Shown: positions 9,637-20,598, counted from the first letter of the stretch. The stretch: DNA of 64,000 nt from Vibrio sp. ED004 (GCF_023206395.1 NZ_CP066149.1:1860001-1924000); one strand, 5' to 3'. The notes: a model not told the origin generated them from the letters alone. Numbers and translations are program-made.

Positions 9637-10023
9637 TTATTGATGCTTGAACTTGATGATGTCACGACGTTGCTTCTTATCAGGGCGACGCTCTGGAGCT
9701 GGGTTATGAGCATTCAGTTTGCGCTGTTTTGCAAACTCTTCTCTTTTTGCCAAGCTCTCGGTGGTTTCTTCATAGAGGGTTTGAGCGATCGGAGCTCCAC
9801 CGCGATGGGCAGAGATTTTCTCGATAGTCACCGTCTTTTCTTCATTACCTTGACGCAGTGTAATCACTGCCCCAAGTTCGACAATTTTACTTGGCTTGCT
9901 GCGCTGACCATTATAGTGGACTTTGCCACCATCGACCATGTTGCGAGCAATCGACCGGGTTTTGTAAAAGCGTGCTGCCCACAACCATTTATCGAGTCTG
10001 ACAGCTTCATTAGCAGTTTTCAT
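9637..10023 (-). CDS. hslR: Ribosome-associated heat shock protein Hsp15
   Basis: This 128-residue basic protein has an N-terminal S4 RNA-binding domain (VRLDKWLWAARFYKTRS) and a lysine/arginine-rich C-terminal tail (RRPDKKQRRDIIKFKHQ). Hsp15 binds free 50S subunits carrying a stalled nascent chain and helps recycle them after heat shock. It lies directly upstream of hslO and is probably co-transcribed with it. The intergenic region to the divergent gsp operon is about 290 bases, so regulation of the two units is likely separate. Confidence 0.93.
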   Translation of the reverse strand: MKTANEAVRLDKWLWAARFYKTRSIARNMVDGGKVHYNGQRSKPSKIVELGAVITLRQGNEEKTVTIEKISAHRGGAPIAQTLYEETTESLAKREEFAKQRKLNAHNPAPERRPDKKQRRDIIKFKHQ

Positions 10024-10311
10024 ATAGGGCTGTGCCTTATTAAGTGAGAAATGAATGCGGTTTAACTGTAATGAACAGTGCGCAACATGTTTTTGATGAT
10101 GCTTATCACATTAAGTAGAAGCTTTAAGTGGAGGCGGTTGGCATTTTTTTCAAGTCATATTACAAAATAGCCATGTTATGCCGATTTATAGATTTGCTAT
10201 GATATAGTTCAGGATCTTATGCTTAAATAAGCTCGGTATCGAACGAATGAATAAAAAAGCTGAAAGTTTAATGATTTGCAGCGTTTGTCGTCATGAAAAG
10301 GGGCAAGGAAA
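10024..10311. other. Divergent intergenic region hslR / gspC
   Basis: These 288 bases hold the promoters for hslRO (leftward) and for the type II secretion operon (rightward). A TATGATATA around 10198 is a possible -10 for gspC, but no good -35 can be paired with it. No gene or repeat is seen. Confidence 0.45.
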
Positions 10312-11235
10312 GTGAACTTTTTAGAGCTCAAAAATAGCATAGGAAATTCTCCTGTGTTGAGCCGCTTATTAGAGAATGGATTTGTACTTCAGCAGAAACT
10401 GAGCCTAGCTACGTGTTGTGTGTTGATCGCAGCTTCTGCATGGATTTTAGGACAGCTTGCGTGGTTTATTGAACCTGCCGAGCAAACAGTCGTGCCTTGG
10501 AAAGCAACGGCTTCATCGTCTTCTGCACCTCAATCGACCCTTGATATCTCATCTTTGCAGAAGAGTAACCTTTTTGGTGCCTATAACCCAACTGCGGCTC
10601 CAGTGGTTGAGCAACAAGTGATCCAAGATGCACCAAAGACGCGATTGAACCTGGTGTTGGTGGGCGCAGTTGCCAGTTCGAATTCTAAATTAAGTTTAGC
10701 TGTGATTGCTAATCGCGGCACGCAAGCAACCTACGGAATTAACGAAGAGATAGAAGGCACCAGAGCCAAGCTCAAAGCCGTGTTAGTGGATCGCGTGATC
10801 ATTGATAACTCAGGTCGTGATGAAACCTTGATGCTTGAAGGTATCGAGTACAAGCGTCTAGCGGTATCAGCCCCTGCGCCACCTCGCGCTTCTTCATCTG
10901 TTCGTGGTAATAACCCCGCTTCTGCAGAAGAGAAGTTGGATGAAATTAAAGCGAAGATAATGAAAGATCCGCAACAAATCTTCCAATATGTTCGCCTGTC
11001 TCAGGTGAAGCGCGACGATAGTGTTATTGGTTATCGTGTGAGCCCTGGCAAAGATTCAGAACTTTTTAACTCTGTTGGGCTCCAAAACGGAGATATTGCC
11101 ACTCAGTTAAATGGGCAAGACCTGACAGACCCCGCCGCTATGGGCAACATATTCCGTTCCATCTCAGAGCTGACAGAGCTAAACCTGGTCGTTGAGCGAG
11201 ATGGGCAACAACATGAAGTGTTTATTGAATTTTAA
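10312..11235 (+). CDS. gspC: Type II secretion protein GspC (EpsC)
   Basis: GspC is the inner-membrane component that links the cytoplasmic-membrane platform to the outer-membrane secretin. The 307-residue protein has a short cytoplasmic N-terminus and one membrane segment (about residues 34-53). The periplasmic homology region follows (NLVLVGAVASS...), and a PDZ domain near the end contains NGDIATQLNGQDLTDP. Translation starts at GTG 10312. It is the first gene of twelve running gspC to gspN in the standard order. Confidence 0.96.
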   Translation: MNFLELKNSIGNSPVLSRLLENGFVLQQKLSLATCCVLIAASAWILGQLAWFIEPAEQTVVPWKATASSSSAPQSTLDISSLQKSNLFGAYNPTAAPVVEQQVIQDAPKTRLNLVLVGAVASSNSKLSLAVIANRGTQATYGINEEIEGTRAKLKAVLVDRVIIDNSGRDETLMLEGIEYKRLAVSAPAPPRASSSVRGNNPASAEEKLDEIKAKIMKDPQQIFQYVRLSQVKRDDSVIGYRVSPGKDSELFNSVGLQNGDIATQLNGQDLTDPAAMGNIFRSISELTELNLVVERDGQQHEVFIEF

Positions 11236-11276
11236 AACTTTGCGTCTAATGAAGGACGAAAGTGTAGGAGAAGTAC

Positions 11277-13301
11277 GTGAAGCATTGGTTTAAGAAAAGT
11301 GCATGGTTACTGGCAGGAAGCTTAATCTGCACACCCGCAGCCATCGCTAGTGATTTTAGTGCCAGCTTTAAGGGCACTGATATTCAAGAGTTTATTAATA
11401 TCGTTGGTCGTAACCTTGAGAAGACGATCATCGTTGACCCATCGGTGCGCGGGAAAATCGATGTACGTAGCTACGACGTCCTTAATGAAGAGCAATATTA
11501 CAGCTTCTTCTTAAATGTTTTAGAGGTGTACGGCTACGCGGTCGTTGAAATGGATTCGGGTGTTCTGAAGATCATCAAAGCCAAAGACTCTAAAACATCG
11601 GCAATTCCAGTAGTCGGTGACCGTGACTCAATCAACGGCGACAGCGTCGTGACACGAGTTGTGACGGTGCGTAATGTGTCGGTTCGTGAACTTTCTCCTT
11701 TGCTTCGTCAATTGAACGACAACGCAGGCGCGGGTAACGTTGTGCACTACGACCCAGCCAACATCATCCTTATTACAGGCCGAGCGGCGGTAGTAAATCG
11801 CTTAGCGGAAATCATCAAGCGTGTTGACCAAGCTGGTGACAAAGAAATTGAAGTTGTTGAGCTAAAGAATGCTTCAGCAGCCGAGATGGTGCGCATTGTT
11901 GATGCGCTGAATAAAACCACAGACGCAAAGAATACACCTGCCTTCCTTCAACCTAAACTGGTTGCTGATGAGCGCACCAATGCAATCCTTATCTCGGGTG
12001 ACCCTAAGGTTCGCAGTCGTCTAAGAAAGCTTATCGAACAACTTGATGTTGAAATGGCTACTAAGGGTAACAACCAAGTTATTTACCTTAAGTATGCAAA
12101 AGCTGAAGATTTAGTTGATGTGCTGAAAGGTGTGTCGGACAACCTGCAATCAGAGAAGCAGTCATCAACCAAAGGTAGCTCATCGCAACGTAACCAAGTG
12201 ATGATCTCTGCACACAGTGATACCAACTCTTTAGTTATCACAGCACAGCCTGACATCATGAATGCGCTACAAGATGTGATCGCTCAGCTTGATATTCGTC
12301 GTGCTCAAGTATTGATTGAAGCCTTGATTGTCGAGATGGCAGAGGGTGACGGCATCAACCTTGGTGTGCAATGGGGTAACCTTGATACAGGTGCTGTGAT
12401 TCAGTACGGAAACACAGGCGCATCGATCGGTGGCGTCATGGTTGGTCTGGAAGAGGCTAAAGACACTGAAACGACCACTGCGGTATATGATGATAATGGC
12501 GCGTTTGTGCGTAATGAAACGACAACCGAACAGGGCGACTATTCAACACTAGCGTCAGCTCTTTCTGGTGTTAATGGCGCGGCTATGAGCGTGGTGATGG
12601 GTGACTGGACTGCACTTATTAGTGCGGTAGCGACCGATTCAAACTCAAACATCCTCTCTTCTCCAAGTATTACGGTAATGGACAATGGCGAAGCGTCATT
12701 CATTGTGGGCGAAGAGGTGCCTGTTCTAACAGGTTCAACCGCAGGTTCAAGCAACGATAATCCATTCCAAACAGTTGAACGTAAAGAAGTGGGTATCAAG
12801 CTGAAGGTTGTTCCACAAATCAACGAAGGCGACTCAGTTCAGCTCAATATTGAACAAGAAGTATCAAACGTACTAGGCGCGAATGGTGCGGTTGATGTGC
12901 GTTTTGCTAAGCGTCAATTGAATACGTCGGTGATTGTTCAAGATGGTCAAATGCTGGTACTTGGTGGCTTGATTGACGAGCGTGCATTAGAGAGTGAGTC
13001 TAAGGTGCCATTCTTAGGTGATATTCCAGTACTTGGGCACCTGTTTAAATCAACCAGTACTCAGGTTGAGAAAAAGAACCTAATGGTATTCATTAAGCCA
13101 ACCATCATTCGTGATGGCATGACGGCGGATGGTATCACTCAGCGTAAATACAACTTCATTCGAGCTGAGCAGTTGTACAAGGCAGAGCAAGGTTTGAAAT
13201 TGCTTGATGACGATAACATCCCAGTACTGCCTAAATTTGGTGCTGATATGAATCACCCGGCTGAAATCCAAGCCTTCATCGATCAAATGGAAACAGAATA
13301 A
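11277..13301 (+). CDS. gspD: Type II secretion outer-membrane secretin GspD (EpsD)
   Basis: GspD forms the multimeric outer-membrane channel through which folded exoproteins leave the cell. The 674-residue precursor has a Sec signal peptide ending near residue 25 (AIASDFSAS). The N0-N3 periplasmic domains follow, with several N-domain repeats such as [19 protein letters not shown]. The secretin core contains VPVLTGS and the C-terminal VLGGLIDER...[14 protein letters not shown]. Start is GTG 11277 after GGAG. Its stop overlaps the gspE start by one base (TAATG). Confidence 0.97.
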   Translation: MKHWFKKSAWLLAGSLICTPAAIASDFSASFKGTDIQEFINIVGRNLEKTIIVDPSVRGKIDVRSYDVLNEEQYYSFFLNVLEVYGYAVVEMDSGVLKIIKAKDSKTSAIPVVGDRDSINGDSVVTRVVTVRNVSVRELSPLLRQLNDNAGAGNVVHYDPANIILITGRAAVVNRLAEIIKRVDQAGDKEIEVVELKNASAAEMVRIVDALNKTTDAKNTPAFLQPKLVADERTNAILISGDPKVRSRLRKLIEQLDVEMATKGNNQVIYLKYAKAEDLVDVLKGVSDNLQSEKQSSTKGSSSQRNQVMISAHSDTNSLVITAQPDIMNALQDVIAQLDIRRAQVLIEALIVEMAEGDGINLGVQWGNLDTGAVIQYGNTGASIGGVMVGLEEAKDTETTTAVYDDNGAFVRNETTTEQGDYSTLASALSGVNGAAMSVVMGDWTALISAVATDSNSNILSSPSITVMDNGEASFIVGEEVPVLTGSTAGSSNDNPFQTVERKEVGIKLKVVPQINEGDSVQLNIEQEVSNVLGANGAVDVRFAKRQLNTSVIVQDGQMLVLGGLIDERALESESKVPFLGDIPVLGHLFKSTSTQVEKKNLMVFIKPTIIRDGMTADGITQRKYNFIRAEQLYKAEQGLKLLDDDNIPVLPKFGADMNHPAEIQAFIDQMETE

Positions 13302-14803
13302 TGGCTGAATTGGTAGGGGCGGCACGTACTTATCAGCGCTTGCCGTTTAGCTTTGCAAATCGCTACAAGATGGTGTTGGAATATCAACACCCAGAGCGTG
13401 CGCCGGTACTTTATTATGTAGAGCCTCTGAAATCAGCGGCGATCATTGAAGTCAGCCGTGTTGTGAAAAACGGCTTCACGCCACAAGCGATCAGCGCAGA
13501 CGAATTTGATAAAAAACTGACCGATGCGTATCAGCGTGACTCGTCGGAAGCGCGTCAGCTAATGGAAGACATTGGTGCCGACAACGACGACTTCTTCTCG
13601 TTGGCAGAAGAGTTGCCGCAAGATGAAGACTTGCTTGAGTCAGAAGACGATGCGCCAATCATCAAGTTAATCAATGCGATGTTGGGTGAGGCGATCAAAG
13701 AAGGTGCTTCGGATATTCATATCGAAACCTTCGAGAAGTCACTTTCTATCCGTTTCCGTATTGATGGTGTGTTGCGTGATGTTTTAGCGCCGAGCCGTAA
13801 ACTGGCTCCGCTATTGGTATCTCGTGTGAAGGTTATGGCTAAGTTAGATATTGCGGAAAAACGCGTGCCACAAGATGGTCGTATTTCTTTGCGTATTGGT
13901 GGCCGAGCGGTCGATGTTCGTGTGTCTACGATGCCTTCATCACACGGTGAGCGCGTGGTAATGCGTCTGTTGGATAAGAACGCGACTCGTCTAGACTTGC
14001 ACAGTTTGGGTATGACGGCAGAGAACCACGAAAACTTCCGTAAACTGATTCAACGCCCGCACGGTATTATCTTGGTAACGGGCCCTACAGGTTCGGGTAA
14101 ATCCACGACCTTATACGCCGGCCTACAAGAGCTCAACAGCAACGAGCGCAACATCCTTACCGTTGAAGACCCAATCGAATTCGATATTGATGGTATTGGT
14201 CAAACACAAGTGAACCCTAAGGTTGATATGACCTTTGCTCGTGGTTTACGTGCCATTCTTCGTCAAGATCCCGATGTGGTTATGATTGGTGAGATCCGTG
14301 ATTTAGAAACCGCAGAAATTGCCGTTCAAGCCTCTTTGACGGGTCACTTGGTGATGTCGACTCTCCATACCAATACCGCGGTAGGTGCGATTACGCGTCT
14401 GCGTGATATGGGCATCGAACCCTTCCTTATATCTTCTTCACTGCTTGGTGTTCTGGCACAGCGCCTAGTTCGTACCTTGTGTAACGACTGTAAAGAACCT
14501 TATGAAGCGGACAAAGAGCAGAAGAAGCTGTTTGGACTGAAGAAAAAAGACAGCCTGACGCTTTACCATGCCAAAGGGTGTGAGCACTGTAGCCATAAAG
14601 GTTACCGAGGCCGTACCGGCATTCATGAGCTTCTGATGGTTGATGAGTCGGTTCAAGAGCTGATTCATAGCGAGGCGGGCGAACAAGCGATTGAGAAAGC
14701 AATTCGTGGCACAACCCCAAGTATTCGAGAGGATGGCTTGAGCAAAGTTCTGAAAGGGGTAACGTCCCTAGAAGAAGTGATGCGCGTGACCAAGGAAGTC
14801 TAG
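13301..14803 (+). CDS. gspE: Type II secretion ATPase GspE (EpsE)
   Basis: GspE is the cytoplasmic hexameric ATPase that powers pseudopilus assembly. The 500-residue protein has an N-terminal domain that binds GspL and a RecA-like core. The core shows Walker [11 protein letters not shown] near residues 262-271, an Asp box, Walker B (VVMIGEIRD) and a His box (TLHTN). Near the C-terminus two Cys pairs (CNDC and CEHC) form the zinc-binding tetracysteine module typical of GspE. Its ATG overlaps the gspD stop and gspF follows after one base, so translation is coupled. Confidence 0.97.
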   Translation: MAELVGAARTYQRLPFSFANRYKMVLEYQHPERAPVLYYVEPLKSAAIIEVSRVVKNGFTPQAISADEFDKKLTDAYQRDSSEARQLMEDIGADNDDFFSLAEELPQDEDLLESEDDAPIIKLINAMLGEAIKEGASDIHIETFEKSLSIRFRIDGVLRDVLAPSRKLAPLLVSRVKVMAKLDIAEKRVPQDGRISLRIGGRAVDVRVSTMPSSHGERVVMRLLDKNATRLDLHSLGMTAENHENFRKLIQRPHGIILVTGPTGSGKSTTLYAGLQELNSNERNILTVEDPIEFDIDGIGQTQVNPKVDMTFARGLRAILRQDPDVVMIGEIRDLETAEIAVQASLTGHLVMSTLHTNTAVGAITRLRDMGIEPFLISSSLLGVLAQRLVRTLCNDCKEPYEADKEQKKLFGLKKKDSLTLYHAKGCEHCSHKGYRGRTGIHELLMVDESVQELIHSEAGEQAIEKAIRGTTPSIREDGLSKVLKGVTSLEEVMRVTKEV

Positions 14804-14804
14804 T

Positions 14805-16025
14805 ATGGCGGCATTTGAATACAAAGCGCTGGATGCTAAAGGTAAAAGCAAAAAGGGCTCGATTGAGGCGGATAACGCTCGTCAGGCTCGCCAGCGCTTA
14901 AAAGAGCAAGGCTTGATGCCGGTCGAAATGACCGAAGCCAAAGCAAAAACGGCGAAGGGGTCACAGCCTTCGACTAGCTTTAAGCGAGGTATCAGCACGC
15001 CTGACCTTGCCTTGATTACTCGTCAAATATCAACGCTTGTTCAATCGGGTATGCCTCTAGAAGAGTGCTTGAAGGCAGTTGCTGAGCAATCTGAAAAGCC
15101 ACGTATTCGAACTATGCTATTGGCGGTTCGCTCTAAAGTTACTGAGGGCTACTCGCTAGCTGACAGCCTGTCTGATTACCCACATATCTTCGATGAGCTG
15201 TTTAGAGCCATGGTTGCGGCAGGTGAGAAATCGGGGCACTTAGATGCGGTATTGGAACGATTAGCTGATTACGCGGAAAACCGTCAGAAAATGCGATCTA
15301 AACTCCTACAAGCGATGATCTATCCAGTGGTGCTGGTGGTGTTTGCGGTGACGATTGTTTCGTTCCTGTTGGCAACCGTGGTACCTAAAATCGTCGAGCC
15401 GATCATCCAAATGGGCCAAGAGCTTCCTCAATCGACACAATTTTTATTGGCATCGAGTGAATTTATCCAGAATTGGGGCATCCAATTACTGTTGTTGATC
15501 ATTGGTGTGATTGTTCTGGTTAAGACCGCACTGAAAAAGCCGGGCGTTCGCATGAGTTGGGATCGCAAATTATTGAGCATTCCGCTTATCGGCAAGATAG
15601 CAAAAGGGATCAATACCTCTCGTTTTGCACGAACACTTTCTATTTGTACCTCGAGTGCGATTCCTATCCTTGAAGGGATGAAGGTCGCGGTTGACGTGAT
15701 GTCGAATCACCATGTGAAACAACAAGTATTACAAGCATCGGATAGCGTTAGAGAGGGGGCGAGCCTACGTAAAGCCTTAGATCAAACCAAACTCTTCCCA
15801 CCGATGATGCTGCATATGATTGCCAGTGGTGAGCAGAGTGGTCAATTGGAACAGATGCTGACAAGAGCGGCAGATAACCAAGACCAAAGCTTTGAGTCGA
15901 CCGTGAACATTGCCTTGGGTATCTTTACCCCAGCTCTTATCGCTTTGATGGCAGGCTTAGTGCTGTTCATTGTGATGGCGACTCTGATGCCGATGCTTGA
16001 AATGAACAATTTAATGAGCGGTTAA
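14805..16025 (+). CDS. gspF: Type II secretion inner-membrane platform protein GspF (EpsF)
   Basis: GspF is the polytopic membrane core of the assembly platform and interacts with the GspE ATPase and GspL. The 406-residue protein has two repeated cytoplasmic GspF/PilC domains (about residues 70-195 and 275-395). Three hydrophobic segments are seen near residues 170-195, 222-245 and 375-400. The start lies one base after the gspE stop region (TAGTATGG), implying coupled translation. Confidence 0.97.
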   Translation: MAAFEYKALDAKGKSKKGSIEADNARQARQRLKEQGLMPVEMTEAKAKTAKGSQPSTSFKRGISTPDLALITRQISTLVQSGMPLEECLKAVAEQSEKPRIRTMLLAVRSKVTEGYSLADSLSDYPHIFDELFRAMVAAGEKSGHLDAVLERLADYAENRQKMRSKLLQAMIYPVVLVVFAVTIVSFLLATVVPKIVEPIIQMGQELPQSTQFLLASSEFIQNWGIQLLLLIIGVIVLVKTALKKPGVRMSWDRKLLSIPLIGKIAKGINTSRFARTLSICTSSAIPILEGMKVAVDVMSNHHVKQQVLQASDSVREGASLRKALDQTKLFPPMMLHMIASGEQSGQLEQMLTRAADNQDQSFESTVNIALGIFTPALIALMAGLVLFIVMATLMPMLEMNNLMSG

Positions 16026-16113
16026 CGTATTGCTCATCAAACGTTAGTTTTTGGATTATCGAGAAGAAGGACATCATTACCTTCAACTCGCGGTCTGTAA
16101 TTTGGAGAAAATA

Positions 16114-16557
16114 ATGAAAAATAAAATGAAGAAACAATCAGGCTTTACCCTATTAGAAGTGATGGTTGTTGTGGTTATCCTTGGCGTATTGGCGAGCTTT
16201 GTTGTACCTAACCTATTAGGTAACAAAGAGAAGGCTGACCAACAAAAAGCCATCACTGATATCGTGGCGCTAGAGAACGCGCTGGATATGTACAAACTGG
16301 ACAACAGCGTTTACCCAACAACGGATCAAGGTCTTGATGCATTGGTTTCTAAGCCAAGCAGCCCAGAGCCTCGTAACTACCGTGACGGTGGCTACATCAA
16401 GCGTCTGCCAAATGACCCATGGGGTAACGAGTACCAATACCTAAGCCCTGGCGATAACGGCACTATCGATATCTTTACGCTTGGTGCTGACGGCCAAGAA
16501 GGTGGTGAAGGTATTGCTGCGGATATCGGCAACTGGAACATGCAAGACTTTCAATAA
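16114..16557 (+). CDS. gspG: Major pseudopilin GspG (EpsG)
   Basis: GspG is the main subunit of the periplasmic pseudopilus piston. The 147-residue prepilin has a basic leader and the prepilin peptidase site QSG|FTLLEVMVVVVILG, with Glu at position +5. The C-terminal globular domain includes the calcium-site region typical of GspG (LGADGQEGGEG). I chose ATG 16114, which has GGAG 7-8 bases upstream, over an in-frame upstream ATG that would add an unlikely 21-residue extension. Processing needs a prepilin peptidase (PilD/VcpD) that is not encoded in the window. Confidence 0.97.
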   Translation: MKNKMKKQSGFTLLEVMVVVVILGVLASFVVPNLLGNKEKADQQKAITDIVALENALDMYKLDNSVYPTTDQGLDALVSKPSSPEPRNYRDGGYIKRLPNDPWGNEYQYLSPGDNGTIDIFTLGADGQEGGEGIAADIGNWNMQDFQ

Positions 16558-16635
16558 GCCTCAGCTTGTTGCTTGATGCGTTATTGTTGTTTGATTCGTT
16601 ATTGATGGTAGGACGTAAACAAATGGAGTCTAAAG

Positions 16636-17229
16636 GTGAAAACTAAGCAAACACAGCCAGGTTTCACCTTGATTGAGATTCTTTTGGTACTGGTATTACT
16701 GTCAGTAACGGCGGTTGCGGTGATCGCGACCATTCCTACCAATAGTAAAGATGTTGCCAAAAAATACGCTCAAAGTTTTTATCAACGAGTTCAGCTACTC
16801 AATGAAGAAGCTATTTTGAGCGGTTTGGATTTTGGCGTTCGTGTTGATGAAAAGAAATCGACTTACGTTCTGATGACTTTGAAGTCTGATGGTTGGCAAG
16901 AAACCGAGTTCGAAAAGATCCCTTCTTCCACTGAATTATCAGAAGACCTCGCACTGACGCTGACACTTGGTGGCGGTGCTTGGGAAGACGACGATCGCCT
17001 TTTTAATCCGGGAAGCTTATTTGATGAAGATATGTTTGCTGATCTTGAAGAGGAAAAGAAGCCGAAGCCACCGCAGATCTACATCTTGTCGAGTGCTGAA
17101 ACAACACCTTTTACGCTCTCTTTCTACCCAAATACGGGTGACACAGTACAAGATGGTTGGCGTATTCGCGTGTTAGATAATGGTGTCATTCGATTGCTTG
17201 AACCGGGAGAAGAAGATGAAGAGGAATAA
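16636..17229 (+). CDS. gspH: Minor pseudopilin GspH (EpsH)
   Basis: This 197-residue minor pseudopilin has the cleavage site QPG|FTLIEILLVLVLLS, followed by the hydrophobic helix and a periplasmic domain. It is part of the pseudopilus in all type II systems. It starts at GTG 16636 with GGAG 7 bases upstream. The tail is very acidic (EPGEEDEEE). The stop overlaps the gspI start by 14 bases. The 78-base gap after gspG has no clear terminator. Confidence 0.95.
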   Translation: MKTKQTQPGFTLIEILLVLVLLSVTAVAVIATIPTNSKDVAKKYAQSFYQRVQLLNEEAILSGLDFGVRVDEKKSTYVLMTLKSDGWQETEFEKIPSSTELSEDLALTLTLGGGAWEDDDRLFNPGSLFDEDMFADLEEEKKPKPPQIYILSSAETTPFTLSFYPNTGDTVQDGWRIRVLDNGVIRLLEPGEEDEEE

Positions 17230-17611
17230 CCGTTCTCCTTATCGCTCTCGTGGTATGACTCTTGGTTCTCGAGGAATGACTCTGCTTGAGGTATTGGTTG
17301 CACTCGCTATTTTTGCGACCGCAGCGATCAGTGTGATTCGTGCCGTAACCCAGCACATTAATACACTCAGTTATCTCGAAGAAAAAACCTTCGCCGCTAT
17401 GGTTGTTGATAATCAAATGGCCTTGGTGATGCTGCATCCTGAGAAACTTAAAAAAACGCAGGGTACACAAGAGCTAGCGGGAAGAGAGTGGTTCTGGAAG
17501 GTCACACCGATTGATACCAGCGATGATTTATTAAAGGCGTTTGATGTGAGTGCAGCAACCAGTAAGCAAGCGTCTCCAGTCGTTACGGTGCGAAGCTATG
17601 TGGTTAACTAA
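17216..17611 (+). CDS. gspI: Minor pseudopilin GspI (EpsI), with duplicated leader motif
   Basis: GspI is a tip-complex pseudopilin that works with GspJ and GspK. The 131-residue product has the cleavage site SRG|MTLLEVLVALAIFA. Just before it the leader contains a second copy of the motif (SRGMTLG SRGMTLLE), a 21-base tandem duplication at about 17246-17287. Only the second copy has the Glu+5 and hydrophobic helix, so it should be the real cleavage site. The start ATG 17216 overlaps gspH and has a GGGAG-like ribosome site. Confidence 0.95.
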   Translation: MKRNNRSPYRSRGMTLGSRGMTLLEVLVALAIFATAAISVIRAVTQHINTLSYLEEKTFAAMVVDNQMALVMLHPEKLKKTQGTQELAGREWFWKVTPIDTSDDLLKAFDVSAATSKQASPVVTVRSYVVN

Positions 17612-18347
17612 AAGCGTGTGGTCAACTAAGAGCATGTTCTTTAATAAACGTGTGCCTCGTAAACAAGGTCTATCTTCAAAAGGGAGAGGTTTTACCTTAA
17701 TTGAAGTCTTGGTCTCGATCGCTATCTTTGCCACATTGAGCATGGCGGCTTATCAGGTAGTGAATCAGGTTCAACGAAGTAACGAGCTATCAATCGAGCG
17801 CAGTGCCCGTTTGAATCAGCTACAACGTAGTTTAGTCATTTTAGATAATGATTTTCGCCAGATGGCAGTGCGACAATTTCGTACCAATGGTGAAGAAGCA
17901 TCATCTAAGCTGATATTAGTGAAAGAGTATCTACTCGATTCCGACAGTGTTGGCATCATGTTTACTCGTCTTGGTTGGCATAATCCACAACAGCAGTTTC
18001 CTCGCGGAGAAGTCACTAAGGTTGGCTACCGCATCAAAGAAGAGACGCTTGAGCGTGTATGGTGGCGTTATCCCGATACTCCTGCAGGCCAAGAAGGAGT
18101 GATTACTCCGCTGCTAGATGATGTAGAAGGCTTTGAGATCGAGTTTTATGATGGGAGTCGCTGGGGCAAAGAGTGGCAAACCGACAAGTCACTGCCTAAA
18201 GCGGTGAGACTCAAGCTGACACTGAAAGACTATGGTGAGATAGAACGTGTTTATCTTACTCCCGGTGGGACCCTAGATCAGGCTGATGATTCTTCAAGCA
18301 GTGACTCTTCAGGCGGTAGTGAGGGGAATAATGACTCATCGACCTAA
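17598..18347 (+). CDS. gspJ: Minor pseudopilin GspJ (EpsJ)
   Basis: This 249-residue minor pseudopilin has a long basic leader, the cleavage site [17 protein letters not shown] near residue 31, and a periplasmic domain ending in a Ser/Asp/Gly-rich tail. I give ATG 17598, which overlaps the gspI stop; ATG 17634 is an alternative and would shorten the leader by 12 residues. The leader contains a tandem repeat [12 protein letters not shown], from an 18-base duplication at 17600-17635 spanning the gspI stop codon. GspJ joins GspI and GspK at the pseudopilus tip. Confidence 0.94.
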   Translation: MWLTKSVWSTKSMFFNKRVPRKQGLSSKGRGFTLIEVLVSIAIFATLSMAAYQVVNQVQRSNELSIERSARLNQLQRSLVILDNDFRQMAVRQFRTNGEEASSKLILVKEYLLDSDSVGIMFTRLGWHNPQQQFPRGEVTKVGYRIKEETLERVWWRYPDTPAGQEGVITPLLDDVEGFEIEFYDGSRWGKEWQTDKSLPKAVRLKLTLKDYGEIERVYLTPGGTLDQADDSSSSDSSGGSEGNNDSST

Positions 18348-19380
18348 CAAGCTTGTAGCGACAAGGTCGGCTTTTGGCCGCAAACAACGTGGTGTCGCGC
18401 TGATCATTATTTTGATGCTACTGGCGATCATGGCAACCATTGCTGGCAGTATGTCTGAGCGCCTGTTTACTCAGTTTAAACGCGTTGGTAACCAGCTTAA
18501 CTACCAACAGGCTTATTGGTACAGTATTGGTGTAGAAGCGCTTGTGCAAGACGGTATTAGGCAAAGCTACAAAGACAGTGATACCGTAAACTTAAGTCAA
18601 CCGTGGGCGTTAGAAGAACAAGTGTACCCACTTGATTATGGCCAAGTGAAGGGGCGTATCGTTGATGCTCAAGCGTGTTTTAATCTCAATGCGCTAGCTG
18701 GCGTTGCGACGACTTCAAGCAACCAGACACCTTATTTAGTGACAGTTTGGCAGACCTTATTGGAAAACCAAGACGTAGAGCCCTATCAAGCTGAGGTTAT
18801 CGCGCATTCAAGCTGGGAGTTTGTTGATAGCGACACTCGAGCGACCTCTTCAGCTGGCGTAGAAGACAGTACCTATGAGGCGATGAAGCCATCTTATTTG
18901 GCAGCTAATGGCCTAATGGCTGACGAATCAGAGTTACGAGCGGTTTATCAGGTCACGGGTGAGGTGATGAATAAGGTTCGCCCATTTGTTTGCGCTCTAC
19001 CTAGCGATGATTTCCGCTTGAACGTGAATACACTAACGGAAAAGCAAGCGCCTCTATTGGAAGCGATGTTCGCACCGGGCTTAAGTGAATCGGATGCGAA
19101 ACAGCTGATAGACAAACGTCCATTTGATGGTTGGGATACGGTGGATGCTTTTATGCAAGAGTCTGCCATTGCTGGTGTCAGTGGCGAAGTTAGCAAAAAA
19201 GCCAAAGCATATTTAACTGTAGATAGCGCCTATTTTGAGCTAGATGCAGAGGTATTAGTTGAGCAGTCACGTGTACGTATACGGACGCTTTTCTATAGTA
19301 GTAATCGAGAAACAGTGACGGTTGTACGCCGTCGTTTTGGAGGAATCAGTGAGCGAGTTTCTGACCGTTCGACTGAGTAG
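18331..19380 (+). CDS. gspK: Minor pseudopilin GspK (EpsK)
   Basis: GspK is the large tip pseudopilin. The 349-residue protein has the leader and cleavage site [18 protein letters not shown], which lacks Glu at +5 as is characteristic for GspK. A large periplasmic domain follows, including the two-helix region (LNVNTL...[12 protein letters not shown]). The start ATG 18331 follows GAGGGG and overlaps the gspJ end by 17 bases. The 3' end overlaps gspL by 32 bases. Confidence 0.95.
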   Translation: MTHRPNKLVATRSAFGRKQRGVALIIILMLLAIMATIAGSMSERLFTQFKRVGNQLNYQQAYWYSIGVEALVQDGIRQSYKDSDTVNLSQPWALEEQVYPLDYGQVKGRIVDAQACFNLNALAGVATTSSNQTPYLVTVWQTLLENQDVEPYQAEVIAHSSWEFVDSDTRATSSAGVEDSTYEAMKPSYLAANGLMADESELRAVYQVTGEVMNKVRPFVCALPSDDFRLNVNTLTEKQAPLLEAMFAPGLSESDAKQLIDKRPFDGWDTVDAFMQESAIAGVSGEVSKKAKAYLTVDSAYFELDAEVLVEQSRVRIRTLFYSSNRETVTVVRRRFGGISERVSDRSTE

Positions 19381-20578
19381 CGAACCACAAAGCCCTGTGC
19401 AGTGGTTAGTTTGGTCGACAAGCCAACAAGAAGTGATAGCAAGTGGCGAATTGTCTAGCTGGGAGCAGCTTGACGAGTTAACGCCTTACGCTGAAAAGCG
19501 CAGCTGCATCGCTTTATTGCCGGGAAATGAATGCTTAATTAAGCGTGTTGAGATCCCGAAAGGTGCTGCTCGCCAGTTCGATTCTATGCTGCCGTTTTTG
19601 TTAGAAGACGAAGTTGCACAAGATATCGAAGACTTACATCTGACTATTTTAGATAAAGACGCCACTCATGCGACCGTGTGTGGTGTTGAACGTGAATGGC
19701 TAAAACAAGCTTTAGATCAGTTCCGCGAAGCCAATATTGTCTTCCGTAAGGTATTACCAGACACGCTAGCTGTGCCTTTGGAAGAGCAAGGCATCAGTGC
19801 GTTGCAGATAGGCCAGCATTGGCTATTGCGCCAAGGCAACTATCAGGCGGTATCAATCAGTGAAGCATGGCTTCCAATGTTTTTGCAAAGTGATTGGGTT
19901 GTCGTTGATGACGAAGAAAAGCCTGCGACGATCTTCAGTTACACCTCAATGCCGAGCGACGACGTTCAGCAGCAAAGTGGAATGGAGTGGCAAGCTAAGC
20001 CGGCTGAGTTGGTGATGTCTTTACTGAGCCAACAAGCGATCACAAGCAGCGTGAATTTACTGACTGGCACCTTTAAAACCAAATCTTCATTCAGTAAATA
20101 TTGGCGTGTTTGGCAAAAAGTGGCGATTGCGGCTTGTTTGCTGGTGGCCGTAATTGTGACTCAACAGGTGTTGAAGGTTCAACAATATGAAGAGCAAGCC
20201 GAAGCTTACAGAATGGAAAGTGAGCGCATCTTTAGAACGGTATTGCCAGGTAAACAGCGTATTCCAACGGTGAGCTACCTTAAGCGTCAGATGAACGATG
20301 AAGCCAAGAAGTATGGCGGTTCAGGCGATGGTGATTCCTTACTTGGTTGGCTAGCCTTGTTGCCAGAAACTTTAGGGCAGGTGAAATCGATTGAAGTCGA
20401 AAGCATTCGCTACGATGGCAACCGTTCTGAGGTTCGACTACAGGCTAAAAGTTCTGACTTCCAACATTTTGAGACCGCGAGAGTGAAGCTCGAAGAGAAG
20501 TTTACCGTTGAGCAAGGGCCATTGAATCGTAATGGCGATGCTGTGTTTGGTAGTTTTACTCTTAAACCCCGTCAGTAA
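19349..20578 (+). CDS. gspL: Type II secretion protein GspL (EpsL)
   Basis: GspL is the bitopic inner-membrane protein that recruits the GspE ATPase through its cytoplasmic domain and pairs with GspM. The 409-residue product has an actin-like cytoplasmic domain (about 1-240), one membrane helix (about 258-276) and a periplasmic ferredoxin-like domain. I use GTG 19349, placed behind GGAGG, inside the gspK 3' end; upstream frame codons lack family similarity. Confidence 0.95.
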   Translation: MSEFLTVRLSSEPQSPVQWLVWSTSQQEVIASGELSSWEQLDELTPYAEKRSCIALLPGNECLIKRVEIPKGAARQFDSMLPFLLEDEVAQDIEDLHLTILDKDATHATVCGVEREWLKQALDQFREANIVFRKVLPDTLAVPLEEQGISALQIGQHWLLRQGNYQAVSISEAWLPMFLQSDWVVVDDEEKPATIFSYTSMPSDDVQQQSGMEWQAKPAELVMSLLSQQAITSSVNLLTGTFKTKSSFSKYWRVWQKVAIAACLLVAVIVTQQVLKVQQYEEQAEAYRMESERIFRTVLPGKQRIPTVSYLKRQMNDEAKKYGGSGDGDSLLGWLALLPETLGQVKSIEVESIRYDGNRSEVRLQAKSSDFQHFETARVKLEEKFTVEQGPLNRNGDAVFGSFTLKPRQ

Positions 20579-20598
20579 CCTGCGCAAGGAGATCAGTG

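Noticed and set aside
9619..10047. 142-codon plus-strand frame opposite hslR
   Set aside because: Antisense shadow of hslR; no similarity and an unlikely composition.
16051..16113. Upstream ATG start for gspG
   Set aside because: It would place 21 extra residues before a normal prepilin leader, and ATG 16114 has the better ribosome site.
20596..20598. GTG 20596 as the gspM start
   Set aside because: It is only 4 bases from AAGGAG; ATG 20599 directly after it has better spacing and codon.
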